DNA from: Lamellibrachia columna
Taxonomy: Eukaryota; Annelida; Polychaeta; Sabellida; Siboglinidae
Reading direction: 5' to 3'
Length of the DNA: 64,000 nucleotides
Assembly (NCBI GenBank): GCA_963662155.1
Contig: OY759270.1
Span: 52,693,374-52,757,373, forward strand
Shown here: positions 38,434-50,795 of the stretch, piece by piece
How the letters are laid out: each line of letters opens with the position of its first letter
How positions within the stretch are numbered: position 1 is the stretch's first letter
Translations under genes and position numbers: made by a program
Notes under the pieces: model-generated
Told to the model about the DNA's origin: nothing
Database searches by the model: none
The model's input: only the letters and a program-made list of their open reading frames with translations

Positions 38434-38470
38434 GCAGACTGAATGATGTCAGAGTGTACTTGTTTTTATA
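38434..38470 (-). promoter_or_regulatory. TATA plus initiator core promoter for exon 1A
   Basis: On the minus strand TATAAAAA occupies 38463-38470. A TTCAGTCT initiator has its A at 38440, exactly 30 bases from the first T of the TATA box. The predicted 5'UTR is 73 bases with no upstream ATG that I could find. Both elements match animal core-promoter consensus. Confidence 0.6.
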
Positions 38471-40325
38471 AGCTGAGAAGCCATATGTCAGCCATTGTGT
38501 GCCGCTGAGAAACTATAACTAGTTAAACCTGTCAGCCCCCTTTAGACCGAACTGATGCATTGGCATCTTCAATTCATGTTAATCGCTGAAGCCATATTCA
38601 ATGAAATTTGTTTCTCAATTCAGGGGATTTTAATCGGTTGCCTTTTAATCAGGGTACAACTGAGAGAAGTCATGAGAAAAGCTGACAAAGCTTTGTGATG
38701 TAGGTTTATCATAATATTGTTTATTTTAAGGTATTTCCCTGATGTTCATTTCCAGTGGGATGACTTTGGTGAAGTAATATTTTTAGCACATTTGTAAATT
38801 AAAAACTCTTGAAAAACATAATTTAAATTCAATGTAAAATAAGGAAACTGAAAAGTATTAGATAAACCACTTATCAGTCCATGCTTAGTAATAAGTCAGA
38901 ATGAAATGTTATGCCTGTGCAAATATTTTATTGTCTTTTTAGATAATGGGTCTACTGCACATCATGCCTGGACGGAGTGGGGGGAGGGGGCCTGGAGCAC
39001 CCACCCTGAACAGCAAAGATGAAAGGCAAAAAAGACCCCCCTGAAGCAGCAGTTTTAGCAGTGTCTCAGCATGTCCAGTACATCTGGCAGTAGATGACTC
39101 ACTATAGAGAGTTACTCAAGCCTTTAACTCATCACACCATGTCCATATACGCCACATGTAAACAGTCCATCCGGCAGCATTGTAGTCATACCTGTATGAA
39201 GTTGTTTTCACCGACAAAGTGGGTCATGTTTTACACTTTCTCGAATGTTCCCTGTGTCATCCATCTTAGGAGTAATGCATGATTTAGGATCACCGCTGTG
39301 TAATTCGGGATGTGTAAACAACGCAGCAGTCAATGCCACAATTCATTGTATTCAACAACATGTCTATTTACCACAAGCACTGGACTTCTGGTGGAAGTGC
39401 ACCCCTAAAAAGGGGAGTACTACATTTTCCCAAGTGTGAATGATGTGTTGGAATGAAGATATTTTGATCTTTAATAAAACATAATTTAACTGAAATGTTA
39501 ATATAAAATTAATAACATAATTATTGTTATTATTTTGGAAGTAATCACGACCCTCAGAAGTTTATATTTGGCCATTTGTTTGATGGAAAAGATATCACCA
39601 AGTGCCTTTGAGTGTTGAGTAATATGTAAAAATAGTATTAAACCTCATGTTTATTGCAATTTTTACCACACAACGTGTCCACAAATAATAAATTTTTCGC
39701 AAACAGCCATGACATCATTCCTGGCCTGTTGACCACATTCTTTATATTTCTGACCAGCAGAAAAAGGGAAAAAAGTGGTCTGGCACTATACACTATGACA
39801 AGGCTAAATTCACACTTTTGCAAGATGCTACCTGATTCCACGATCAAAGTGAGTTCTTTTGATGATTTTTAACAAAACGATGCAGTCTTTTATTAAACCG
39901 ACTGCACACATTACTTAAAATATTCATGCACTGCAGACACAAACATCAACAAATGAGATGAGTGATGTGTCATATCAAGGATGGGGGAGTTTAATCCTGC
40001 TTGCAACATCAGAAAAGATGGCTATCTGATTGACTGGGCTCTCTGAAGGGTGGACCAAACAATGGGTCCATGGGTCTGTCCTATGCCCTGGAGGACCCAT
40101 CCATCAGAGGACCCTCACCGCTGGTGTGGCAGGATTAGAGCACAGATCGAGTTCCAGTTCAGCAATATAATTTTGTCATGAAATGAGCAACAATTTTGAG
40201 ACTGTTCTTCTTTGATGCTGAAAGAATCGGTTCCCAACCAGAAAATCAACCACAGTACAATGAATTAGTGTAAAACATAATGGTTAATTAACCACCAAGC
40301 ATTATTTTCTGTAGACTAACATGAC
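38471..40325. other. Upstream of the 1A promoter
   Basis: No exon recognised. It includes dispersed repeat copy 3 at 39772-39958. Confidence 0.55.
39772..39958 (-). repeat. Dispersed repeat 'R', copy 3
   Basis: Reverse complement contains TTTGTTGATGTTTGTGTCTG, AGTCGGTTTAATAAAAGACT, TTGTTAAAAATCATCAAAAG and a CAGACCACTTTTTT end. It has the same motif order as copies 2 and 4 but no internal array. Confidence 0.75.
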
Positions 40326-40327
40326 AA

Positions 40328-40818
40328 GAATAGTCAATTAGTGGAATACATGCTGTATTAGTTGAATGCATGCAGTATTAGTTGAATGCATGCGGTTTTA
40401 GTTTAATGCATGCGGTATTAGTTTAATGCAAGTGGCATTAGTTGAATACATGCAGTGTTAGTTGAATGCATGTGGTATTAGTTTAATGCATGCGGTATTA
40501 GTTTAATGCAAGTGGCATTAGTTGAATACATGCAGTGTTAGTTGAATGCATGTGGTATTAGTTGAATGCATGCTGTATTAGTTTAATGCATGTGGTATTA
40601 GTTTAATGCATGCAGTATTAGTTTAATGCAAGTGGTATTAGTTGAATTCATGCAGTATTAGTTGAATGCATGTGGTATTAGTTGAATGCATGCAGTATTA
40701 GTTGAATGCACGCAGTATTATTTGAATGCATGCGGTATTAGTTGAATGCATGCAGTATTAGTTGAATGCATGCATTATTAGTTGAATGCATGCAGTATTA
40801 GTTGAATGCATGCGGTAT
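40328..40818. repeat. 20-bp minisatellite, about 24 copies, with higher order
   Basis: Unit GTTGAATGCATGCAGTATTA. Many units hold the palindrome ATGCAT or GCATGC. A four-unit (80-bp) block containing AATGCAAGTGGCATTAG occurs twice in succession (about 40409 and 40489). Confidence 0.95.
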
Positions 40819-42500
40819 TTGAAATGTGGAGTAAACATCAAATGCGGAGACCAGGACCGATGATGAGATCTGGACCGTTGAGACCGGGACTACTGAGACC
40901 ATTGCCTTAGGTTAAACTGGCTGTATTAGGCTCAGATAACATGAAGGCCATGCATCTATAGCATCCTCTCTGGAGGGACAAAAGGTGGATTAAAATTAAT
41001 GGCTATGGAACAATTTACAAAAGGACGCCACACACACACACACACACGCACGCGCACGCGCATGTGAGTAAAACCCTTTAACGTTGATGTGAACAGGCAC
41101 ATGTTAAATGCACATTTCCGGTTTTATTTACAGTGTGGTAAACAATTATGAAAGGCTTTGAATAACACATTTAGATCATATGCCTGACGTGCAACTAAGG
41201 CTAATGTCATCACCAAAGCAGCAGAAAATGCCAGATAATAACCTCTTTACATTTGATAGTATTTTTGTCATTAAATCTATTTTTAGTAATGATTACTGGG
41301 GCAGTTAATGACGTCACAAGTCATGCATGATTGTCCAAAATTCAGCAACCATGCAGCTTTTTTGGGTTCACATTTTCCCTCAATAATTCACACAACTGAT
41401 GTTAATTTTTGTCTGCTGTCAACTGCTGTCCATGCATTTAGCAATTTATCATCAAAAGTCATATTTGCTGTTACTAATAAATTTACAATTTATTAAAAAA
41501 TAATTACCAAACAAGTAAGTAAAAATGTTAGTGGCTATTCAGATGTCATTTCATTAGGCTTGATTTTAGTTTCTATTCTTGATAGACTTACTGTTATTAT
41601 AAATATATATAAAACTGATTCTACATACAGGGTTTAGTAACGAACATAAATACTATTGTACGTAAGTGTCTATTTTTACCTATGCATACTGTTCATATTG
41701 TAAACAGATTTGGATAACTATTGTAAACAAAGTATAAAATTTAATACAGTCAACTTAATTTAAATACTATGGGCAGACAAGATGAAAATATACATCCACT
41801 TGATAAACACTCTTTTATCTCAATCATGTCTTCAGGTCAAATTTCATCAATGTCATGTCTGGAGATATTCAAACAAGTTAGACATAGTGGCTGCAGGACA
41901 GGCATATGAAGGCAACTCAACTAGCACAGCAGCTAAAGTAGATGTGACAGTTTTGGTGACAGATTGACAGCCATGTCAACTGCCCTGACACCGTGTCTGT
42001 CACCCCCTGTCCAGCCCCTCTCACATTCAGAGATCCCTCCTTATACAACCCTGTATGATTCTCATGAGGAGCTATGGAGACCCATGGAGCTATGGTAAAA
42101 TACCTGCGCTTGTTACCTGAGAACTCCTGGAGTGTTAAGTAATGGGAAAGTACTGTTGAAAGGTGCGGGTTTCTGCACTGTGTTGACCACTGCTAACAGG
42201 GTGCCCTGTGGTACAAGCACTGTGTGGCACAGGCACCGCCTGGGGCGAGATACTGTCCAAAATATGAATCATGATTAGCACACCAACTTGCACAAACAAA
42301 CATATCATGTTGCCATTTGACAACAGCCGCTGGGCTTGAATGAATGAAAGTGGTCAGGTGGACACGGCCAATTTACTTGCCTCATTAACTGATGGCATTA
42401 GTTTACCCTGTTATTAAAGGTATGTATATTATGTATAATTATACAATATTACAATAATTATATAAATTATAACATAATATATATATATATATATAATATA
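40819..42500. other. Unique sequence
   Basis: A (CA)n/(CG) patch lies at about 41033-41060. No gene recognised. Confidence 0.55.
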
Positions 42501-42514
42501 CATATAACAAGATT

Positions 42515-43449
42515 TAACAAGATTGCCATCCCAAACAACAAGTTCCTTATGGCAAGTGGACAAAGAAGCCATTGGCTTATCGAGTGTCAAACAATTTTCT
42601 CATCTATGTGTAGCCCGCCCTTATCAAATATCTGTCAATTCTATTTTTAAACATATTCACACTACTAGCATTAACACAATCATTTGGCAGTTTGTTCCAT
42701 TCATTTATCACCCTCTGTGAGAAAGAGTACTTTCTCATGTCCAACCTACACTGTTCCTTAACTAATGCTGCTTTGTGTCCTCTGGTTCTACTGTCTTCTT
42801 TAAGTTTGAAGAATATATTCCTATCAACATCCTCATAACCATTCACTATTTTAAACACTTCTATTTGGTCTCCTCTTAGTCTCCTGGTCTCTAGTGTTGT
42901 CAAACCACATTGTAATAAGCGACTTTCGTAACTAAGGTCTCTCAATTCTGAAATCATTTTAGTTGCTCTTCGTTGTATTCTTTCTAACTTGTCTATGTCC
43001 TTTTTACGATATGGCCTCCATGCTTGAATACAATATTCCAAATGTGGGCTAACTATTGCTTTGTACAGGGGTGCAATTAGCTGTTTCTCCTTATACATGA
43101 TAGTTCTCCAAATTAGCCCTAGAATTTGATTTCCTTTTGAAGCAGTAATCCCACATTGCTCTGAAACTTTCATGTCAGCACTAAATGTTACTCCTAAGTC
43201 CTTTTTTTGTGTGGTTCTACCTAGTACAGCATCCTCCATTTTATATTCTTTGTCCATGTTTCCATGTCCTATGTGTATACATTTACACTTCCCAAAATTT
43301 AATAATATTTTTAATTTTTCTGACCATTTAACTAATTTATCTAGATCATCCTATAAACTTTGTTTATCTGTATAATTTGTAACCTTTCTGAATACTTTTG
43401 TGTCATCTGCAAATTTTAGTACTTTGCTAGATATGTCATCTTCTAAATC

Positions 43450-43523
<74 letters not shown>

Positions 43524-44430
43524 GTATACGGCCTAATACTGATCCCTGTGGTACCCCACTCAAAAAAATATTTCCAGTTGGAAATCTCACCATCTACTAT
43601 TACTCTCTGTCTTCTGTGTGTAAGCCACTTTTCTATCCAGTTGATTACATCATTACCTATACCATGGGCTTTTAGTTTAAGTATCAATCTTTGGTGTGGC
43701 AATTTATCGAAAGCTTTCTGAAAATCTAAGTAGACAACATCCACTGGTAACCCGTCATCTACCCACTTTGCAATTTCTTCAAAAAAACATAAGAGATTGG
43801 TTAGACATGACCTTGCTTTTAGGAACCCATGTTGAGATGTATTTATTAAATTATGTTTTACAAGGAATTCCACCATGTGGTCTCTAATTAATGTTTCAAG
43901 TAATTTACATACAACTGATGTTAAACTCACTGGTCTGTAATTTTCTGGCTTGTTCCTCGAAGGAACTATTCCTTCTTCTAGTGACAAGTTAAACAATTTT
44001 GCAAGTGATTTCCTTAAGCAGTTTTGGTGGTATCCCATCTTCTTAATTTTGTTTGCTATCATTACAGGAGATACAAATAACTGTCCTAAATGTTCTGATG
44101 CCCTCAAATTTAGTAAATGGAACTGGAAGTGAGCTTATATCTTCTGTGGTAAATACTGAGCTGAAATACTCATTCAGGACCTCTGCCATTTGAAACCCGT
44201 TTGTTGTTTTCCAGTGGTCCGACCTTATCTGGAACTTTCTGTTTACTCCTTACATAAGCATAGAAACTCTTGCTGTAATTTTTTATATTACCTGCCAATT
44301 TTTTTTCAAAGGTTCTTTTAGATTTTCTAATTTCAGTTGTAGCTAGGTTAAGTGCCTCTTATATATATCCATCCATTTCATTATGACTAGGGTGTGGTTT
44401 ACCCTGATATCTAATATGTCTGCTGGATTT
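42515..44430 (-). mobile_element. CR1-like LINE fragment, copy 1 (reverse transcriptase)
   Basis: Minus-strand pieces of one non-LTR reverse-transcriptase ORF. The N-terminal part has AEVLNEYFSSVFT (about 44190) and RPVSLTSV, DVVYLDFQKAFDKLPH (to 43600). The catalytic part has SGVPQGSVLG, FLIYI...NDLE and FADDTK (43593-43390). The C-terminal domain has DLGVTFSADMKVSEQCG, IQAWRPYRKKDID and RRATKMISELRDLSYE (43257-42604). Lesions: an extra T in a T7 run near 43569 shifts frame, a TAG interrupts it at about 43350, and a (TA)n tract expands FLIYINDL. No ORF1 or endonuclease part seen. The CR1-like clade is my judgement from motif style. Confidence 0.9.
43451..43516. repeat. (TA)n tract inside the LINE reverse transcriptase
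   Basis: About 32 TA repeats lie where the family has the TAT-ATA codons of FLIYINDL. On the minus strand they translate as repeated Tyr-Ile, and the reading frame resumes correctly at NDLE. Confidence 0.95.
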
Positions 44431-44596
44431 TAGTCAGAATTGAATGGGGTACACATATTCTGTATACTGTCTGTATTGCCCTAAACATAGACCCGTCTCA
44501 AAAAACTTGTCACTAACTTCTCTCAGTGTCACCACAAACAGACACGTCAGTCTTTGTGATATACATGTCATTGTCAACAGACACAATTGTGCATGT

Positions 44597-44805
44597 GTCA
44601 CTACCATGTCACATCATCCAATAGCTAATTAATTTATTAATATTTATTTAGCCAATACATTTTATATTTATACAATACATTTTATATTTATATATTTTAC
44701 TATAATTTTATATATATATATATATATATAATTATAGTAAAATATATAAATATAAAATATTTTGGCTAAATAAATTAGTTAGCTATTGGATGATGTGACA
44801 TGGTA

Positions 44806-44812
<7 letters not shown>
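44597..44812. repeat. AT-rich long palindrome
   Basis: TCACTACCATGTCACATCAT (44598) returns as its reverse complement ending at 44811. Pairing continues through CCAATAGCTAA..., TTTTATATTTATATATTTTA and CTATAATT to a central (AT)n. The left arm carries an extra stretch of about 35 bases. A second (AT)n run follows immediately (44813-44871). Confidence 0.88.
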
Positions 44813-44871
<59 letters not shown>

Positions 44872-44875
<4 letters not shown>

Positions 44876-46190
44876 TCTGTTTTAACCAATTTATTATAAT
44901 TTACTTAATTATTTTAGCATCTATATAAAATATTATTATTAATGTACTCATTATTAAATTATTTAATTTCTTAAATGGTTTAGCCATCATGTTATGTTAT
45001 CAACAAGTGACAATAGTTGTGACAACGAAAGGTCAGGTCATAACACGTACAGCATTTTTGATATTTGACCTTTCTATGGTCTGGATAAAAAAAGGTAAAG
45101 TTAAAGGTATGTTCTTATATAGAGCAGTATCCAGTCCTTGGGACTGTTCAAAGCACTTTACACTTCACCCCCTGGCAGATCTGTTCATTCTAATGCCATT
45201 TTGACTTCTCTGGGAAGCATTCAGCCATGCTGCAATTACTGCACGAAGACTATTTGTTCCGAAATCCATCTCTCTCTATAGCCAGATACTCATTTATACA
45301 GCTGAGTGAACTGTGGCAATGGTGGATGAATGAAATTGCCCAAGCTTTGAAATGGCAGCAAGAGGAATGGAACTCAGGTTCTCTCGATTGAGAGCCCCAC
45401 GTTCTAACCACTATCACTACTACCATGTGTAAACACAATCCTCGTGTAAACACAATCCTCGTATAAACACAATATGACACTGAGTTGTACTTCTAGGCTG
45501 CATGGCCTTGAGTGCTGTAACTGATGCATTGTTACTGTGGCCTGAATATGGATTAATATGGACTGTTATTAATAATAATAATATTCCTACAAGTGGCACA
45601 AACAATCGTACTGACAGTTTCCATCCAGCTGTGTAAAATTTAGCTTCATGTATCTTAGCTGTGCGTGCTAATCATGCATTGGACATGCGTAAACAAGAAT
45701 TTAAAAAGCAAAATTCATGATGTTCCACTACACCAACATGCATATAACAACTGAGATATGGGCAATAGATAGTATCAATATTAAGCAATCACATTTGTCA
45801 TGCTTAATCAAAATATACATCATAGTTTTATCGCTGATTAAGATATTCCTGATTTACTCCTAGATATACTATCAACGCTGACCCTGCATCACAGTTGATT
45901 AACAGATCACTTTAATTATGAATCCTGTATGCTTATATGTAAATATTATCTATTCCTTTCGTAGTATTACGTGGGTTAAACTGTGTAAAAAATATTTTTA
46001 ATAACTCTACTCCAATGATGCCACATTTAGATTACACCAGCTCTCTTGGGTTTGTATAATTACTTTCTTCCTGACAGTGCATGTCAGTGTGACCTGCAGA
46101 CTCAATACATGGTTTATTTCCATGGCACCTTGGCTTCTTTCCTGATAAACATTGCAAATACTATTTTCCTGTCAGAACTGACACCAGTAA
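44872..46190. other. Non-coding stretch with a SINE
   Basis: Apart from the SINE at 45096-45424 I see unique AT-rich DNA. The phrase TGTAAACACAATCCTCG is repeated near 45430-45470. Confidence 0.6.
45096..45424 (-). mobile_element. tRNA-derived SINE (family B), full-length copy
   Basis: On the minus strand: A-box region ATAGTGGTTAGAACGTGGGG, a B-box-like GAACCTGAGTTCC, the core CACTCAGCTGTATAAATGAG, and a tail with AAAGTGCTTTGAACAG and TATATAAGAACATACC. It has the same architecture as 5335-5612 and shares its central core with 17783-18105. Confidence 0.85.
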
Positions 46191-46191
46191 T

Positions 46192-48003
46192 CACCAGCTG
46201 TTACTACACAAGTACCTTGACCAGTTGCATGGCCCACTACATGACTTACTAATCACTGTGACCAGATGCATGGCCCACTACTTAATTTACTAACCACCTT
46301 GACCAATTGCATGACCCACTACTTAATCTACAAAACACTATGACCAGTTGCATGGCCCACTACATAATTTACCAATCACCTTGACCAGTTGCATGGCCCA
46401 CTACATAATTTACTAATCACTGTGACCAGATGCATGGCCCACTACATAATTTACCAATCACCGTGACCAGATGCATGGCCACTACTTAATTTACTAATCA
46501 CTGTGACCAGTTGCATGGCCCACTACTTAATCTACCAATCACCTTGACCAGTTGCATGGCCCACAACATAATTTACCAAACACCATGACCATATGCATGG
46601 CCCACTACTTAATTTACTAATCACTGTGACTAGTTGCATGGCCCACTACATAATCTACTAATCACTGTGACCTGTTGCATGGCCCACTACTTAATTTACT
46701 AATCACTGTTACCAGTTGCATGGCCCACTACTTAATTTACTAATCACTGTGACCAGTTGCATGGCCCACTACTTAATTTACTAATCACTGTGACCAGTTG
46801 CATGGCCCACTACTTAATTTACTAATCACTGTTACCAGTTGCATGGCCCACTACTTAATTTACTAATCACTGTTACCAGATGCATGGCCCACTACTTAAT
46901 TTACTAATCACTGTGACCAGTTGCATGGCCCACTACTTAATTTACTAATCACTGTTACCAGTTGCATGGCCCACTACTTAATTTACTAATCACTGTTACC
47001 AGATGCATGGCCCACTACTTAATTTACTAATCACTGTGACCAGTTGCATGGCCCACTACTTAATTTACTAATCACTGTTACTAGTTGCATGGCCCACTAC
47101 TTAATCTACTAATCACTGTGACCAGTTGCATGGCCCACTACTTAATCTACTAATCACTGTGACCAGTTGCATGGCCGACTACTTAATTTACCAATCACCG
47201 TGACCAGATGCATGGCCACTACTTAATTTACTAATCACTGTAACCAATTGCATGGCCCACTACTTAATCTACTAATCACTGTGACCAGTTGTATGGCCCA
47301 CTACTTAAATTACTAATCACTGTGACCAGTTGCATGGCCCAAGACTTAAATGACTAATCACTGTGACCAGTTGCATGGCCCACTACTTAATTTACTAATC
47401 ACTGTGACCAGTTGCATGGCCCACTACTTAAATTACTAATCACTGTGACCAGTTGCATGGCCCACTACTTAAATTACTAATCACTGTGACCAGTTGCATG
47501 GCCCACTACTTAATCTACTAATCACTGTGACCAGTTGCATGGCCCACTACTTAAATTACTAATCACTGTGACCAGTTGCATGGCCCACTACTTAATCTAC
47601 TAATCACTGTGACCAGTTGCATGGCCCACTACTTAATTTACTAATCACTGTGACCAGTTGCATGGCCCACTACTTAAATTACTAATCACTGTGACCAGTT
47701 GCATGGCCCACTACTTAATTTACTAATCACTGTGACCAGTTGCATGGCCCACTACTTAATTTACTAATCACTGTGACCAGTTGCATGGCCCACTACTTAA
47801 TTTACTAATCACTGTGACCAGTTGCATGGCCCACTACTTAAATTACTAATCACTGTGACCAGTTGCATGGCCCACTACTTAAATTACTAATCACTGTGAC
47901 CAGTTGCATGGCCCACTACTTAATTTACTAATCACTGTGACCAGTTGCATGGCCCACTACTTAAATTACTAATCACTGTGACCAGTTGTATGGCCCACTA
48001 CAT
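46192..48003. repeat. 41-bp minisatellite, about 44 copies
   Basis: Unit ACCAGTTGCATGGCCCACTA plus CTTAATTTACTAATCACTGTG. Divergence is higher in the first 600 bases and low toward the right, so the growth point is probably on the right. Multi-unit blocks such as GTTACCAGTTGC/GTTACCAGATGC recur. Confidence 0.97.
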
Positions 48004-48347
48004 AATGGTACAACTTTTGGTAATTTTTATCATTAAATCATCTTAAAAATCTATTTTAACATCTTAACCACCTACATGAACCATAGTTTTTTAATCATGT
48101 CGAATATCACATTCGGAGAAGCTGGAATGTAAAACCATTCAACGAACCATAATTTGTTTAATATAATGTGACCGGTTATCTGATTAACTTGACTGATTTG
48201 GTCTGAATATTATGTGTACACTGCATGCTGAATGGAATGGAATTTTATGGGTGTTAATGATAAGCCCAAGTTGTGATGTTGTAGATGTCTGACCATGATA
48301 AACTTTATCCACAAGTATAGGAAGTTTTCTACAGCTATTCTCATAGG

Positions 48348-49577
48348 TACTGAATGGCAAGTGTACTGAATGGCAAGTGTACTGAATGGCAAGTGTACTG
48401 AATGACAAGTGTACTGAATGACAAGTGTACTGAATGGCAAGTGTACTGAATGGCAAGTGTACTGAATGGCAAGTGTACTGAATGACAAGTTTACTGAATG
48501 GAAAGTGTACTGAATGGCAAGTGTACTGAATGACAAGTGTACTGAATGACAAGTGTACTGAATGGCAAGTGTACTGAATGACAAGTGTACTGAATGACAA
48601 GTGTACTGAATGACAAGTGTACTGAATGGCAAGTGTACTGAATGACAAGTGTACTGAATGACAAGTGTACTGAATGGCAAGTGTACTGAATGGCAAGTGT
48701 ACTGAATGACAAGTGTACTGAATGGCAAGTGTACTGAATGGCAAGTGTACTGAATGACAAGTGTACTGAATGGCAAGTGTACTGAATGGCAAGTGTACTG
48801 AATGGCAAGTGTACTGAATGGCAAGTGTACTGAATGACAAGTGTACTGAATGGCAAGTGTACTGAATGGCAAGTGTACTGAATGGCAAGTGTACTGAATG
48901 GCAAGTGTACCGAATGGCAAGTGTACCGAATGGCAAGTGTACCGAATGACAAGTGTACTGAATGGCAAGTGTACTGAATGGCAAGTGTACTGAATGACAA
49001 GTGTACTGAATGACAAGTGTACTGAATGGCAAGTGTACTGAATGACAAGTGTACTGAATGGCAAGTGTACTGAATGGCAAGTATACTGAATGGCAAGTGT
49101 ACTGAATGACAAGTGTACTGAATGACAAGTGTACTGAATGGCAAGTGTACTGAATGGCAAGTGTACTGAATGACAAGTGTACTGAATGGCAAGTGTACTG
49201 AATGACAAGTGTACTGAATGACAAGTGTACTGAATGGCAAGTGTACTGAATGGCAAGTGTACTGAATGGCAAGTGTACTGAATGGCAAGTGTACTGAATG
49301 GCAAGTGTACTGAATGGCAAGTGTACTGAATGGCAAGTGTACTGAATGGCAAGTGTACTGAATGGCAAGTGTACTGAATGACAAGTGTACTGAATGACAA
49401 GTGTACTGAATGGCAAGTGTACTGAATGACAAGTGTACTGAATGGCAAGTGTACTGAATGGCAAGTATACTGAATGGCAAGTGTACTGAATGACAAGTGT
49501 ACTGAATGGCAAGTGTACTGAATGGCAAGTGTACTGAATGACAAGTGTACTGAATGACAAGTGTACTGAATGGCAAG
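48348..49577. repeat. 16-bp minisatellite, about 77 copies
   Basis: Unit AAGTGTACTGAATGGC with a two-state site (TGGC/TGAC) that gives a barcode along the array. Rare TACCGAA and GTATAC variants occur. No stop codon arises in any minus-strand frame, which explains the long Ser/His/Thr-rich open frames; I do not consider them coding. Confidence 0.98.
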
Positions 49578-50639
49578 GTCAGTATTCATAAACACATGAA
49601 AGAAAACATTCTTAGAAAGTCATCCAAGTCCCAGATCTTCCTTACACATACCTGCCTCTATAGAATAGAACTCTGCCCTTACTGTTCCTTCCCTTCTGGT
49701 ATATGTCTCTCACAATGTCAGTACTGTTCTCCCTCTGAAGCTGTTTAACCTTGACTGGGCAAACCTATAGCCCCTGCTGGGCAGGAAGTTTTACCTGCCT
49801 TAGAACACGTATACTAAAGTAGAAGACATATCCACTTTTATTGTCACATTTTCCAGCTTCATTCTCATATTCTAAACAGGAACAGAAGCACTAATCACCA
49901 CAAATGTGTTTAATGCATGACAATATTTCATGTATGATCTTCATAATATCTGTCTCTTAGCACATATATAATTAGCCTGGGTTTCAGTGACAGGTTTTTG
50001 CACAAACCATTTCCTGTTCCTCGACTTCAACATTATAACAATGTCATTAATCAAGCCGTAAATCAATACAAATGGGTATTTGAGCAGTAACTTGATGTTC
50101 TGCAGTACATATATTATTATGTCCCTAATCAGTATTCAATGTATAACTCAGTCATTGTTCTCATAGGTTTCTGAGCACCTGTTTCATTTACAGATTGCAC
50201 AGACTTGTGAAGATCACAGCTGATCTTTTGACCTAGTAAATGCAGATTGTTTGATTCTATTGTTTACGTGAAACAATCACTGCATTGTGTTCCTGGGTTG
50301 TCAAACAGACAGCACTAGGGTCAGTGGGTGCTTTGTAGGGCCTCAACAAACAAGGAGCTGTGTTATGTAAATAAAGCAACTAGAAGGCCAAGCAAGACTA
50401 TAGCCAGTTGATACTGATGACACCAACAGTGCTGTCAATCTCACACCAGGGGGTGCTCAAGTAGCATGAATGGGAAGGGCCTGGATGAGGGGTGGGGGGG
50501 CCTGGGAGGGAGGATGGGGCGAGGTAGGTAGAATTTAGAGGGGTGGTTTTCAATTTCAATAAAATCTTCAAATGTTCTCCAGGGTGGGCAGATTTACTGC
50601 ATAGCCATATTAAAATCATTATCCGTCCTGTTTAAAAAC
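49578..50639. other. Unique sequence
   Basis: No exon or element recognised. Confidence 0.55.
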
Positions 50640-50795
50640 CCTTCCTCAATCGATTTAGTCATGAATCATCGTAAATCAGGTTTGTTGATGTTCAAATTTG
50701 TAGTGTGTGGTTTAAGTAATGTGTGCAGTCGGCTTAACAGAAAATGCATAGTTTTGTTACAATCATCAAAAGAATTGACGTTGATCGTTAGATGC
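50640..50795 (+). repeat. Dispersed repeat 'R', copy 4
   Basis: Contains AATCAGGTTTGTTGATGTTC, AAATTTGTAGTGTGTGG, GTGTGCAGTCGGCTTAACAG and ACAATCATCAAAAGAATTGA. It ends GTTGATCGT exactly where the 26-bp minisatellite begins. Confidence 0.8.

Noticed and set aside
48184..49595. Minus-strand open frames of about 360-460 codons (HSVHLPFSTLAIQYTC repeats)
   Set aside because: A 16-bp repeat without stop triplets is open in three frames. There is no signal of selection or a gene structure.
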